From contig NC_092562.1 of the NCBI RefSeq assembly GCF_037975245.1, positions 20,407,054 through 20,471,053 of the forward strand: DNA of 64,000 bases. Direction: 5' to 3'. Shown piece by piece: positions 47,601 through 50,431 of the stretch. Origin of the DNA: Apostichopus japonicus (Eukaryota; Echinodermata; Holothuroidea; Aspidochirotida; Stichopodidae). A program made the position numbers and the translations under genes. Under the pieces are notes generated by a model, which searched no databases, was not told the DNA's origin, and saw only the letters and a program-made list of their open reading frames with translations. Numbering within the stretch: the first letter of the stretch is position 1; each line of letters opens with the position of its first letter.

Positions 47601-50431
47601 AGAGAAGAAGGAAAGAAACCAATAGGGGTAGAGGAGAGGTAGGAGATAAACAGTGGAGGGACAATAATATTTGATCTATTAAAGAAATACAGTTTGATTT
47701 TGCACAAGTATTGGTTTTATACTGTTTTATCTTCTCATCTCCTTGTTAGTTTTATGATTGGTCGACTCAGAACAACGCTCCCAGGAGCCGTCTCCTGTCT
47801 TTCTACAACCTCTCCGGAGCAATCGCAGACAAGCTGAAGTCCATCTTCTCTCTCTTCGCTGGCCATATTATATCCAACTGTGCTCAACTGTTGGACGCTA
47901 ATAATTCTGCCAAAACAGGTAAAAAAAATCTTTCTTCCATCCATGTGGAGGGTGTTCTTAAGTTAACATGTCAGATGATCTGAATTAGGCTGGTTCTATT
48001 TCTATGCACAGGTTAGACTTAGATAGGTCACTTTTTGCAATTCAATTCAATTGGACTTTGATTCAACCATTTTTAACAGTTATAACTTAATAATATAAAA
48101 AATATGTGACTACATACAGTAGTAATGATACAAAGAATGATAAATAAAGTATACACTATAGAGATAAACGCAGAATGGTTAAGGAAATTCACTGGAAAAT
48201 GATGTAACTTTATGAAATGTAAACTATATAAACTAATTGCATTAAGTGTGGAACAGCTTCATATTGCCTTCTCTTTCTGTAAAAAAATATATTCCATCAT
48301 TTCAAATATCTTTGACCTAGTGACCACAGATTTGTGTGTAAGATTTGTCTCAATTGTGAATTAATTTTCATCTTTAGAGATGTTATGAGAGGCCTTTTCC
48401 TCCCTTGGTGTACATTTTTGAGTTATTTACGCTATACTTTATTACCTTCTGCTGTTATTAAAAACATTGTGTGTGTGGCTTTTTCCTGAAATAAAAATTC
48501 CCAAATAAAAAACTGAGCAAACAAATATTTGTATACCAGTCCAAAATATAATAATGACATTTCCCTTTACCTTTTAATCACTTTCAGAAGAACCTTTCTA
48601 TGAGGACGACGCCAGCAATGAAAAATCAAACTTATTAGTGCAGCTCATCTTGGCATGCCTCCATAAATGCTTCCTTCACGATAAGGGAGCCTTTGTCAGT
48701 AAAGAGAGATTCGAGTTGCTCTCTCAGCCTGTTATTGATCAGGTAAATTTCCATCTCTATTTTCAGTTTCTGCAGTAGTTCATTAAATATATAACTTTGA
48801 TTATGTACCTTTTATGTTGCTGTTTAATGTGTCTGCAGCAGTTTATTAAAAAACCAGCTTTGATTATGTAGCTCTTTATGCTAAATAAGTTGATTTCAAA
48901 AGCAACAAATTGAGGTGAAGCTAAGGTGCAATTTCCCACACAACTGCATGCTGCTATATGCTTCTGTTAGACAAATAGCCTACCACAGTTCGTGAGTGTG
49001 GTAAACTGTAGGTGCTGGCTAAGAGATAGTTAGTAGGAAACATTGTGAGCTATTTTAATTTAACAAGTGCTTTCCTGTGTTACTCACCCAAGTCACTGTA
49101 TAAATTTATGACTTAATTGACACCGTTTATAGCGGAAAATAAGACATCAGTTCATTATGAATCATATCAAAATGGACTTGAAATTAAGTTTATGTATATC
49201 ATCTAGGTATGACTAATATAGTTTTCTTTGAATTGTAAAACTTCTAGAGTGAAAAATGACCTGCAGATTGCCATGGTTACCAAATGAGAATTTTGATCAC
49301 TTTTTTGTTGGGGGGGGGGGTGGGGGAGAGCAAATTACTTTCCTCCATGAATGAATGGAGCTGGTAATACTCCCCCTCTCCTCCCTTGGTAGTGAAACTC
49401 TCAGTGACAAAGAATCATCTGTAAATGTCTTCCTTCTCTCAGCTTGAAAACGTCCACGGAAGTGACGCGGTGTACGAAGACAGGATAAAAGAACATGTCG
49501 GTCCTTGCGTATCGGCCATGATGTCATCAGTCAGTGATCAAAGCATCTGGCAACCTCTCAACTATCAGCTACTTCTCAAAATGCGCCACACCTCACCCAA
49601 GGTAAAGTAGCATTTACTTGTAAACAAATATTAAATTCAGACTTAACATAGGAACAGATCCAGCGAGAGACCTGGGCCCTGTTATTAGAATTTACCTCTG
49701 TGCTCACTTCTCTCCCTCCCTTCTGGTTTGTAGATCCGCTTCGCTGCTCTGGTCGTGTTGGATCAAGTCCACCAGTCTCTGAAGCAGGGTTATTTGTCCC
49801 TGTTACCAGAAACCATCCCATTCCTTGCAGAATTAATGGAAGGCAAGTATAACTCATGCTCAACAGATTCTTGTTTTTGTCTTTTCCCCACTTTTTCTGG
49901 CTCTCTGAGAAATTATGGATCAAATGGAATGGAGGTCCTTGAAATTCTCTTTATGAACCATATTTGCATATACTCATCCATGTATCTCTTTAAGGTGATG
50001 TCTGATCAAGTTAAAAAATAAATTCACGTTCTGTTGGATCTACAGTATGCTGTGGCTGTGCCCACACACACTGCATAGACTTGTGTTGGACATATGTACC
50101 TTGTGTAATTTTCTTGAATATTCCTTACTGTATAACCTCGGCACACAATTAAGTCAAATATCTATTAGACTGTTATCTACCCCTGCCCCACACCCCACCC
50201 TGCCCCATCCCCCACCCTGCCCCATTCCCCACCCTGCCCCATCCCCCACCCTCCCCCATCCCCCTCCCCACTCCCATCCCTCACTTCCTACCTCAGATTA
50301 TCATGAGTACATGAATTGAACTCTGTGTCTATTTGTTTTCAGATGAATCTGAGGAAGTTGAGGAGAAATGCCAAGAATTAGTGAAGGATCTGGAGAAGAC
50401 ATTAGGAGAACCTCTGCAAAAGCACTTTTAA
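8514..50431 (+). CDS. HEATR1: HEATR1 (BP28/UTP10): HEAT-repeat U3 snoRNP / SSU-processome scaffold, whole gene span
   Basis: Forty-four coding exons, listed separately, join without a frame break into 6432 nt (2143 residues plus stop). Human HEATR1 has 2144 residues. The family is a nucleolar helical-repeat scaffold of the small-subunit processome, needed for Pol I transcription and early 18S rRNA processing. The start MTSLAEQLKKLAVPQ is the typical family N-terminus and the end LGEPLQKHF the typical C-terminus. From family knowledge, the U3snoRNP10 domain falls near residues 230-350 and the BP28CT domain near 1850-2000. Well-kept blocks include SPYFTLKPAQKAMEWL (exon 2), HNIMSIFTFMGANV (exon 27) and LPETIPFLAELME (exon 43). 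The gene spans 42 kb. All introns are GT-AG except the last, which is GC-AG. Confidence 0.95.
9646..9842 (+). pseudogene. Decayed duplicate of HEATR1 coding exon 2 in intron 1
   Basis: 9735-9837 matches the 3' part of the true exon 2: LDKLIRSF...LSPYFTLKPAQKA against LDKHIRSF...MSPYFTLKPAQKA, followed by CAGGTAAC as at the real donor. A 5-nt loss (AAGGCATTGG against AAGGCAATGGAATGG) shifts the frame, so it cannot replace or join the real exon. Upstream, 'AACATGGGAAGTAAATCTGC' near 9570 also resembles 'AACATGGAAAGTAAATCTAC' near 10022. A segment including the exon was therefore duplicated. Confidence 0.8.
10228..10715. mobile_element. 488-bp TIR element just upstream of HEATR1 exon 2
   Basis: CAGGGATGTGCCC at 10228-10240 is matched by its exact reverse complement GGGCACATCCCTG at 10703-10715. 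TCATGTATATCA precedes the left end (10216-10227) and recurs at 10718-10729, two bases from the right end, so a target duplication is likely but imperfect. No ORF. The CAGGG... terminus resembles hAT ends, which is weak evidence. It stops 62 bp before the exon 2 acceptor. Confidence 0.65.
10778..10994 (+). CDS. HEATR1: HEATR1 coding exon 2 (residues 49-120)
   Basis: Acceptor TCTTCAG ends at 10777; donor GTAACT follows 10994. Encodes GVNGVQELATIDPSFQEFEETLFS...RSVQTVEVNKNLDKHIRSFLLQMSPYFTLKPAQKAMEWLVYR (given here in parts), one of the best conserved N-terminal blocks of the family. Ends two bases into an Arg codon. Confidence 0.93.
11330..11471 (+). CDS. HEATR1: HEATR1 coding exon 3 (residues 121-168)
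   Basis: Acceptor TTCTTACAG, donor GTAGGA. Encodes FGIHEYNINDVMMAIMPYH then TTKVFVRVVQIIDLSS and NWLKPIQ, matching the family block in which a leucine/valine-rich helix follows 'PYHET.IFVRV'. Ends in phase 0. Confidence 0.92.
12054..12155 (+). CDS. HEATR1: HEATR1 coding exon 4 (residues 169-202)
   Basis: Acceptor TTGCTTTCAG, donor GTATTG. Encodes ETGVSLSRSTVLTHCWKDPG and FLQFVCNMVPYAIK, matching the family pattern 'SGVPL..GTL.THC.KD.GF..F'. 102 bp, phase 0 at both ends. Confidence 0.92.
12500..12957 (+). mobile_element. 5'-truncated L2/CR1-like LINE 3' end
   Basis: 12520-12840 encodes the C-terminal end of a LINE reverse-transcriptase protein: LLTFKCIHGIAPHYLGELV, YTPTRRLRSS, LLWNKLPLNIKN, FKTVLKTHLFSL, stop at 12838-12840. 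The 3' UTR ends TTGCGCTATATAAGAACTG followed by a short (TTA)n tail. This 'LHG.AP.YL.EL...LR...WN.LP...K..LKTHLF' ending is widespread in animal L2/CR1-type elements. It lies in HEATR1 intron 4, upstream of the exon 5 acceptor. Confidence 0.8.
12982..13257 (+). CDS. HEATR1: HEATR1 coding exon 5 (residues 203-294)
   Basis: Acceptor ACTCAAG, donor GTAAAG; 276 bp, phase 0. Encodes AHKAVKGRDPSRSDSALRIM, FSFYASTVIGAMEHG and KGLKSSYVDYRVASYMVLSQ. This matches the 'FYAST...KGLKSS..DYR.A.YMI..Q' block at the start of the U3snoRNP10 domain. Confidence 0.94.
13867..13952 (+). CDS. HEATR1: HEATR1 coding exon 6 (residues 295-322)
   Basis: Acceptor AACTTTTCAG, donor GTGAGC. Encodes NSHPSLEEDMISCLAIIYQT and QDVRELQDR; the family has a helix of the type 'LI.D.L.CL..L.QRQ' here. 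Ends two bases into a codon. The longer open frame 13722-14048 is in a different frame and is not used. Confidence 0.85.
14281..14517 (+). CDS. HEATR1: HEATR1 coding exon 7 (residues 323-401)
   Basis: Acceptor TTATTTTCAG ends at 14280; donor GTAGAT. Encodes SALTTMSDSSSLLPSLKKL, DINPFLLALLRKLVSVL and RLIAEISLDRKMSLSLIR. Its first base completes the Ser codon left open by exon 6. The open frame extends upstream to 14198 but contains this acceptor and lacks family similarity there. Confidence 0.88.
15364..15450 (+). CDS. HEATR1: HEATR1 coding exon 8 (residues 402-430)
   Basis: Acceptor TTTAATGACAG, donor GTGAGT. Encodes FLLKMILKRDDSHWTTPFF and SSLISNLERQ, an amphipathic HEAT helix pair. Phase 2 at both ends. 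No ATG, and the frame is too short to appear as a separate ORF. Confidence 0.88.
15548..16765. repeat. 20-bp satellite array in HEATR1 intron 8
   Basis: About 60 head-to-tail copies of TGTGTTACACTGTGCTGAGT. Copies are close to identical; common variants are TGTATTACAC, TGTGTAACAC and GTGCTGCGATA. From about 16450 the array breaks up with 'CTGCTGAGCTGAG' indels and ends near 16765. No spacer sequences, so it is not a CRISPR array. Confidence 0.97.
17383..17500 (+). CDS. HEATR1: HEATR1 coding exon 9 (residues 431-470)
   Basis: Acceptor TTTTTGACAG, donor GTAAGA. Encodes YPESMDEAIQKLASTKLTNE and KEKKLQTFLHMTSSGCKHE, matching the family stretch 'KYP..LD..LE..L.....KK..F..F.S.STSGGK'. Ends in phase 0. 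Confidence 0.9.
18817..18918 (+). CDS. HEATR1: HEATR1 coding exon 10 (residues 471-504)
   Basis: Acceptor TTTCTACCAG, donor GTAAGT. Encodes VLPEVETSLVLSLNHPNSE and TRRLAVRHLLTLNQS, matching 'DTSLMLSLNHP...VR..A..HL' of the family, a clear HEAT repeat. Phase 0 at both ends. Confidence 0.94.
19145..19235 (-). repeat. tRNA(Ser/Leu)-like SINE head or tRNA pseudogene
   Basis: Read on the - strand: GAGTGGCGGAGTGGTTAAAG (box A and D-arm like TGGCCGAGTGGTTAAGG), then GGCGGTGGCATTTGAAGC in place of the anticodon arm, an extra arm, and GTGGGTTTTTCATC in the place of box B GTGGGTTCAAATCC. The B box is degenerate and the acceptor stem is not clear, so this is a tRNA-derived repeat or dead tRNA rather than a working gene. 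Confidence 0.5.
19477..19572 (+). CDS. HEATR1: HEATR1 coding exon 11 (residues 505-536)
   Basis: Acceptor CTGTAAAG, donor GTAATA. Encodes GTVDSEFLQSALSLRIEDRD and PRVIFEVLQFGE, matching 'DESFIKEAVLARL.DDN.DVV' of the family. 96 bp, phase 0. Confidence 0.92.
20271..20359 (+). CDS. HEATR1: HEATR1 coding exon 12 (residues 537-565)
   Basis: Acceptor CTGCCTACATAG, donor GTGAGT. Encodes DLCNVLSPEQVAIKLEKMLS and KWHRRTKGV, plus two bases of a Trp codon. Family similarity is weak here, but frame and splice phases are consistent with both neighbours. Confidence 0.88.
21181..21499 (+). mobile_element. Palindromic MITE-like element, copy 2
   Basis: Starts CAAAGGCGTAGGAGCCCAAT and ends CGCCTCCTACGCCTTT, so the termini are inverted repeats. 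Subterminal GGGGGGCTGTAACGACTTGC and the GGGGGCTGCAG poly-C block match, in reverse orientation, the element at 1490-1930. Another inverted pair, CTTGCCCGAAAAAT and ATTTTTCGGGAAGTC, lies inside. CTTAA occurs just outside both ends. Located in HEATR1 intron 12. No coding capacity. Confidence 0.75.
21851..22059 (+). CDS. HEATR1: HEATR1 coding exon 13 (residues 566-635)
   Basis: Acceptor TTTTAACACAG, donor GTGAGT. Encodes WPEVAAKCIELLTSRSMSTE, AAFAIVLPYLLPST and SDLGESHGIMKNLSK, corresponding to the family segment with 'W..VL..A...L.....D.L...V...LLPF'. Ends one base into a Phe codon. Confidence 0.9.
22264..22364 (+). CDS. HEATR1: HEATR1 coding exon 14 (residues 636-669)
   Basis: Acceptor CTTTTCCTGTGCAG, donor GTGAGT. 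Encodes FKKKRDNLSGFTAQLLQQMA and QNLSEYPTEERRNL. It starts within a run of eight A bases, so the lysine count depends on that run being correctly sequenced. Phase 0 at the end. Confidence 0.87.
23109..23297 (+). CDS. HEATR1: HEATR1 coding exon 15 (residues 670-732)
   Basis: Acceptor TTCCAAAG, donor GTATGA. Encodes VKFLLECGDAHHLKEAYRFA, LILTRTVRMLGKTEQ and LLLESLTEDLGQVKGHTEQIK as successive helices. 189 bp, phase 0 at both ends. Its 3' part contains AGGTCAAAGGTCA at 23269-23281. Confidence 0.88.
23800..23974 (+). CDS. HEATR1: HEATR1 coding exon 16 (residues 733-790)
   Basis: Acceptor TTGTAATTTTAG, donor GTATGT. Encodes KEDVTGIGIPEAVLTGLCQL, STDGKLSAELLLGHLWCLES and IVATLERVEMPGE. Ends one base into a Glu codon. 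Confidence 0.88.
24129..24289 (+). CDS. HEATR1: HEATR1 coding exon 17 (residues 791-844)
   Basis: Acceptor ACTTTTCTTTTAG, donor GTGAGA. Encodes ENAWLELHANSEDIKNRYLL, TLVKLFDLLTQ and VTNYLKEILGLLIQ; this corresponds to the family's '..YLHLL..LFE.L' region. Phase 0 at the end. Confidence 0.89.
25473..25665 (+). CDS. HEATR1: HEATR1 coding exon 18 (residues 845-908)
   Basis: Acceptor TATAATTTGCAG, donor GTAAAG. Encodes KHFQSTTQFWRFLSLVCTSH, LFQVCCLEMANISFS and DDALLDKVLQKDSI. Two frames are open across this exon; the chosen one matches the family and both splice phases. Ends one base into an Ala codon. Confidence 0.88.
25894..27448. mobile_element. hAT-type DNA element (1555 bp) in HEATR1 intron 18
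   Basis: Termini are CAGTGTTCGA at 25894-25903 and its reverse complement TCGAACACTG at 27439-27448. The flanks are identical: GTTATGAC at 25886-25893 and 27449-27456, an 8-bp target duplication. CAGTG ends plus 8 bp are the hAT signature. No transposase similarity is visible, so it is non-autonomous or heavily decayed. Inside are a block of alternating TATCGG/CCGATA strings near 26095-26175, itself hAT-like, and a tRNA-like string near 27145-27165. Confidence 0.82.
27671..28795. repeat. 81-bp satellite array (14 units) in HEATR1 intron 18
   Basis: Units begin ATTGTTTCTAAGGCGCCAAC, with starts at 27671, 27752, 27833, 27914, 27995, 28076, 28153, 28234, 28311, 28392, 28473, 28550, 28631 and 28712. 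The spacing is 81 bp except three 77-bp steps that drop four bases in 'TTGACTGATG'. On the - strand each 81-bp unit is open as 27 codons containing GLLNLAQYRGHKVGALET. The 77-bp units break this frame. The last two units are more diverged. Confidence 0.97.
29427..29608 (+). CDS. HEATR1: HEATR1 coding exon 19 (residues 909-969)
   Basis: Acceptor GTACCTCTCAG, donor GTATTT. Encodes AFLSLLLNLGHPSKSIRKVA, VDCLTTVQTKSP and LKLILKRGQEIIDDEQYLPQ, matching the family HEAT repeat 'SLLINLGSP...VRRAA..CL'. It is reached after the largest intron (3.76 kb), which carries the hAT element and the 81-bp array. Confidence 0.93.
29830..30330 (+). repeat. Degenerate tandem repeats with 'AAGCTTGGATGG'
   Basis: Several loose copies of a repeat with landmarks 'gtcaaagtctgaaaacct', 'gataactccaaaagtaaa' and 'agcttggatgg' occur near 29870-29905, 29985-30005, 30100-30125 and 30185-30245. 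A further relative lies at 44725-44775. They fill most of HEATR1 intron 19. Confidence 0.6.
30389..30562 (+). CDS. HEATR1: HEATR1 coding exon 20 (residues 970-1027)
   Basis: Acceptor TTTCATCCAG, donor GTAGGC. Encodes ALKITLAKLEKSQKRSSSKG, a basic Ser/Lys-rich linker, then VDWLADCISSEQTPHHVRC and ALVERLALVESK. 174 bp, phase 0. Confidence 0.9.
31208..31444 (+). CDS. HEATR1: HEATR1 coding exon 21 (residues 1028-1106)
   Basis: Acceptor TTACCAATATAG, donor GTACGA. Encodes ALLSRLITPMKNAVVTAGSS, FTLAKSILGHFRPATADLL and QEALTREGTSMQCAALDK. The end matches the family's '...MP..QI.ALEKI'. 237 bp, phase 0. Confidence 0.92.
31852..31980 (+). CDS. HEATR1: HEATR1 coding exon 22 (residues 1107-1149)
   Basis: Acceptor TTCTCATCAG, donor GTAACA. 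Encodes ISVEFFLAMSEPVQQDLFQH, LIALSLESQS and MVKVLNRVLRK, matching 'ITKPFFAAISDE.VQQ.L...L..L'. 129 bp, phase 0. Confidence 0.92.
32314..32408 (+). CDS. HEATR1: HEATR1 coding exon 23 (residues 1150-1180)
   Basis: Acceptor TTGTGGAATAG, donor GTAAGT. Encodes LPLSPELIADELKTVLPDQK and LKNLHDAKEAR, plus two bases of an Arg codon. It leads into the basic linker of exon 24. Too short for an ORF call. Confidence 0.88.
33187..33345 (+). CDS. HEATR1: HEATR1 coding exon 24 (residues 1181-1233)
   Basis: Acceptor TTTTGTCAACAG, donor GTAAGT. Encodes RRKQQKKTDQ, a basic patch, then SWQRATFILELLSQKKLHK and LVPELFSLLA. This matches the family's 'RR.KMQQKK...YWQRVTLILELLQHKKKL...LVPTLF.LL'. Confidence 0.93.
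33547..33671 (+). CDS. HEATR1: HEATR1 coding exon 25 (residues 1234-1275)
   Basis: Acceptor TTTGTTTGTAG, donor GTGAGA. Encodes CLEADSQLDSLEYIKQLLLT and LLHTICENMTSRS, matching 'CLE.....MEYTKQLILS.L.NICQ'. Ends one base into a Gly codon. Confidence 0.93.
33985..34106 (+). CDS. HEATR1: HEATR1 coding exon 26 (residues 1276-1316)
   Basis: Acceptor TCCTCATGCAG, donor GTGAGT. Encodes GNLSEEQFNVELVVQCVRTS and NHALLVLNVAAQLFP, matching 'EEKFNVELIVQCIR.S..PQTHHHALLLL...A.IFP'. Strongly conserved. Confidence 0.95.
34793..34921 (+). CDS. HEATR1: HEATR1 coding exon 27 (residues 1317-1359)
   Basis: Acceptor GAAACTTTCCAG, donor GTATGT. Encodes EHLLHNIMSIFTFMGANVLR, QDDGYSFQVINKTLQTVIPA and LLK. This is the most conserved single block in the gene, nearly identical to vertebrate HEATR1. 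129 bp, phase 0. Confidence 0.97.
35777..36025 (+). CDS. HEATR1: HEATR1 coding exon 28 (residues 1360-1442)
   Basis: Acceptor CCTTCTGTTCAG, donor GTTCGT (weak). Encodes KIVFMIIRIFVDAFPHIPDH, RKLPLFTQLIETVNAEQYLW and GPGALYPEEIEDIK, matching 'IISVFVDALPHVPEHRRLPIL.QLV.TLGAE.FLW'. The open frame continues to 36184, but the continuation has no family similarity and exon 29 joins in phase 0. Confidence 0.93.
36908..37022 (+). CDS. HEATR1: HEATR1 coding exon 29 (residues 1443-1480)
   Basis: Acceptor CCTTTTTGTCCAG, donor GTAAGT. Encodes VSGRNQQFWMALCHHFSSQV and QIISITKMIQYLSTFLDS, matching 'FWFSVC.EFS.Q.QI.SL..ILQYL'. The coding frame has no ATG start of its own and differs from the open frame at 36823-37026. 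Confidence 0.92.
37572..37726 (+). CDS. HEATR1: HEATR1 coding exon 30 (residues 1481-1532)
   Basis: Acceptor TTTAACTTTGTAG, donor GTAAAA. Encodes APIISKSSRSQPDGFDKLLD and SGKQLRQFQFTTVGFFSQLL, then SSDEFISK, matching 'SKQLRHFKF.SVSFMSQLLSS..F..K'. Phase 0 at the end. Confidence 0.94.
38432..38484 (+). CDS. HEATR1: HEATR1 coding exon 31 (residues 1533-1549, microexon)
   Basis: At 53 bp this is the smallest coding exon. Acceptor TTTAATTAACAG, donor GTACGT. Encodes VASLSEEEKVQLQGLYQ plus GT, so exon 32's first A completes Val. Two other GT dinucleotides nearby (GTGTAC at 38483 and GTACAG at 38489) would break the frame into exon 32, which decides the donor. Confidence 0.85.
39037..39160 (+). 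CDS. HEATR1: HEATR1 coding exon 32 (residues 1550-1591)
   Basis: Acceptor TTTTTCAATACAG, donor GTAATT. Encodes LLEENLRFAQQVAQCGENNA and AKFWKALLHRTYDVLDK, matching 'RLLE..L.....VAQ..E.NAD..TVKFWRALL.KAYDLLDK'. Confidence 0.94.
39331..39370 (-). ncRNA. Degenerate hammerhead-like repeat, copy 2
   Basis: Read on the - strand: TTTGAAGAAGATCC, a TACTT loop, GGATC, then AAAATGTCAGGCC. It is the same layout as 47446-47486 but with substitutions in the catalytic core (CTGA to TTGA, GAAA to AAAA), so it should be inactive. The first flank ('aaaagtta/gagatggcc') is also shared. Likely an old copy of the same interspersed repeat in HEATR1 intron 32. Confidence 0.4.
40006..40149 (+). CDS. HEATR1: HEATR1 coding exon 33 (residues 1592-1639)
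   Basis: Acceptor TTCTCTCTCAG, donor GTAGCT. Encodes VNALLPVDVFIQVISGLLGN and KLASVRRKAMELLNNILVQH, then KDRFTENE, matching 'VNALLPTETFIPVIRGLVGN.LPSVRRKALDLLNNKL'. 144 bp, phase 0. Confidence 0.96.
40790..41002 (+). CDS. HEATR1: HEATR1 coding exon 34 (residues 1640-1710)
   Basis: Acceptor ATCATATGACAG, donor GTATGT. Encodes HILLLGLIPQLVTVAQ, VNRQTALYSLKLLCKLLGSE and FTPVMELTLEILQKEAANTQ, matching 'AINRQTALYTLKLLCK.FGAE...FVPVL'. A second open frame over the same stretch is a shadow. Confidence 0.93.
41943..42070 (+). CDS. HEATR1: HEATR1 coding exon 35 (residues 1711-1752)
   Basis: Acceptor TTTATTCTGCAG, donor GTAAGA. Encodes LVSSALLCLAETVCSLRAYS and IPFLSRMVPTILKML, matching 'VLGSALLCIAEVTSTL.A.AIP.LPSLMP.LL'. 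Ends two bases into a Ser codon. Confidence 0.93.
42690..43150. repeat. Possible interspersed repeat fragment in HEATR1 intron 35
   Basis: 'GTTCCAAAGATCTGAGGCAG', 'GACTGGTAGCCAGTGTG' and the G-rich blocks between resemble a noncoding repeat segment I associate with dispersed elements of many animal genomes ('gttccagag...cggcagag', 'gactggaagccagtg'). No ORF or terminal structure was found, so the class is unknown. Confidence 0.35.
43284..43383 (+). CDS. HEATR1: HEATR1 coding exon 36 (residues 1753-1786)
   Basis: Acceptor CTCTTTCTTTCAG, donor GTAAGA. Encodes MNLFMLCAVTAVQKIVETLP and NFISPYVGEILQQ, matching 'YLLSALAALQKVVETLPHFISPYLEGIL.Q'. Its first base completes the Ser codon from exon 35. 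Confidence 0.94.
44405..44615. repeat. ~210-bp imperfect inverted repeat with GTCCTCGG motifs
   Basis: The left arm 'GTGCGTTTGTTTTGTATTCT' followed by 'gaccaagga' is answered by the right arm 'tcctcggtctgaatgtaata' followed by 'caaacatgcgtg' in inverted orientation, and (TG)n lies at both outer ends. GTCCTCGG occurs three times inside (44462, 44493, 44572). Possibly a small MITE-like element in HEATR1 intron 36. Confidence 0.45.
44955..45107 (+). CDS. HEATR1: HEATR1 coding exon 37 (residues 1787-1837)
   Basis: Acceptor CGTTTTGATAG, donor GTAAGT. Encodes VSRLSCNHDDEKTQLNLRLK and KLPLRVLLPAVAQTYTVIEN, then THS, matching 'ANIRLTSLKKTLAT.LAPRVLLPAIKKTYKQIE'. 153 bp, phase 0. Confidence 0.94.
45946..46080 (+). 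CDS. HEATR1: HEATR1 coding exon 38 (residues 1838-1882; start of BP28CT)
   Basis: Acceptor TTTTCTCATCAG, donor GTAAGC. Encodes ESIVPLMNILQDHINTASKE and DVLSHHSTTMTFFLDALDYR, then TRHPE, matching '..MGPFMSILQEHI..M.KEEL.SHQS.LT.FFLEALDFR'. The exon/donor border CCCAGAG/GTAAGC is repeated downstream at 46243-46255. Confidence 0.95.
46074..46560 (+). repeat. Degenerate tandem repeats containing copies of the exon 38 donor
   Basis: CCCAGAGGTAAGC at 46074-46086 recurs exactly at 46243-46255, and weaker relatives follow near 46314 (CCTAGAGGTAATC), 46391 (CCTAGATAAGC) and 46506 (CCTAAAGGTAGAC). Each is followed by 'ttttacctc' and a C/T-rich stretch with 'tctacc.tcaagcctaagta'. An ancestral unit covering the donor and the first ~70 bp of the intron appears to have been copied. 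Confidence 0.7.
46895..46999 (+). CDS. HEATR1: HEATR1 coding exon 39 (residues 1883-1917; BP28CT)
   Basis: Acceptor TTTTTATCTACAG, donor GTATGT. Encodes VGKEEVSQREGAVIDSILMH and IMKLSETTFRPMYYK, matching '..EE.....E..IIDCLVAMVVKLSEVTFRPLFFKL'. 105 bp, phase 0. Confidence 0.94.
47446..47486 (-). ncRNA. Hammerhead-ribozyme-like fold in an interspersed repeat, copy 1
   Basis: On the - strand: AGCCT, CTGAAGA, a spare A, GATCC-TGCTA-GGATC, GAAA, CGTC, AGGCC. The conserved hammerhead core CUGANGA...GAAA is present. Stem II is 5 bp (GAUCC/GGAUC), stem I is 4 bp (GCCU/AGGC), and stem III would be the minimal ACGU seen in Penelope-like and retrozyme ribozymes. The unpaired A between CUGANGA and stem II departs from the consensus, so cleavage is doubtful. 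A relative lies at 39331-39370. Confidence 0.4.
47750..47918 (+). CDS. HEATR1: HEATR1 coding exon 40 (residues 1918-1973; BP28CT)
   Basis: Acceptor TCTCCTTGTTAG, donor GTAAAA. Encodes FYDWSTQNNAPRSRLLSFYN, LSGAIADKLKSIFSLFAGH and IISNCAQLLDANN, matching 'LFDWAKTEDAPKDRLLTFYNLADCIAEKLKGLFTLFAGH'. Ends one base into a Glu codon. Confidence 0.95.
48588..48742 (+). CDS. HEATR1: HEATR1 coding exon 41 (residues 1974-2025)
   Basis: Acceptor AATCACTTTCAG, donor GTAAAT. Encodes EEPFYEDDASNEKSNLLVQL, ILACLHKCFLHDKGAFVSKE and RFELLSQPVIDQ, matching 'LLLQFILNCLYKIFLFDTQ.FISKERAEALM.PLVDQ'. Confidence 0.94.
49443..49601 (+). CDS. HEATR1: HEATR1 coding exon 42 (residues 2026-2078)
   Basis: Acceptor CTTCTCTCAG, donor GTAAAG. 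Encodes LENVHGSDAVYEDRIKEHVG, PCVSAMMSSVSDQSIW and QPLNYQLLLKMRHTSPK, matching 'LENRLGGEEKFQERV..HLIPCIAQ.....ADDSLWKPLNYQILLKTRDSSPK'. Confidence 0.95.
49734..49842 (+). CDS. HEATR1: HEATR1 coding exon 43 (residues 2079-2114), followed by GC donor
   Basis: Acceptor TTCTGGTTTGTAG. Encodes IRFAALVVLDQVHQSLKQGY and LSLLPETIPFLAELME plus one base, matching 'VRFAALITVLALAEKLKENYIVLLPESIPFLAELMED'. The next exon joins correctly only if this one ends at 49842, before GCAAGT. The nearest GT (GTATAA at 49847) would add two codons and create a TGA at the start of exon 44. Confidence 0.93.
50175..50285. repeat. C-rich minisatellite in HEATR1 intron 43
   Basis: Tandem variants of CCCCACCCTGCCCCATCC over about 110 bp, just upstream of the last exon's polypyrimidine tract. 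C/A/T-only composition gives a spurious open frame (50047-50319). Confidence 0.85.
50343..50431 (+). CDS. HEATR1: HEATR1 coding exon 44 (residues 2115-2143 and stop)
   Basis: Acceptor TTTGTTTTCAG. Encodes DESEEVEEKCQELVKDLEKT and LGEPLQKHF, stop TAA at 50429-50431, matching the family end 'DECEEVEHQCQKTIQQLETVLGEPLQSYF'. Too short to show up as an ATG-started frame. Confidence 0.95.

Noticed and set aside
49576-49923. 115-codon minus-strand frame over HEATR1 exons 42-43
   Set aside because: Antisense of conserved HEATR1 coding sequence; no family similarity on the minus strand.
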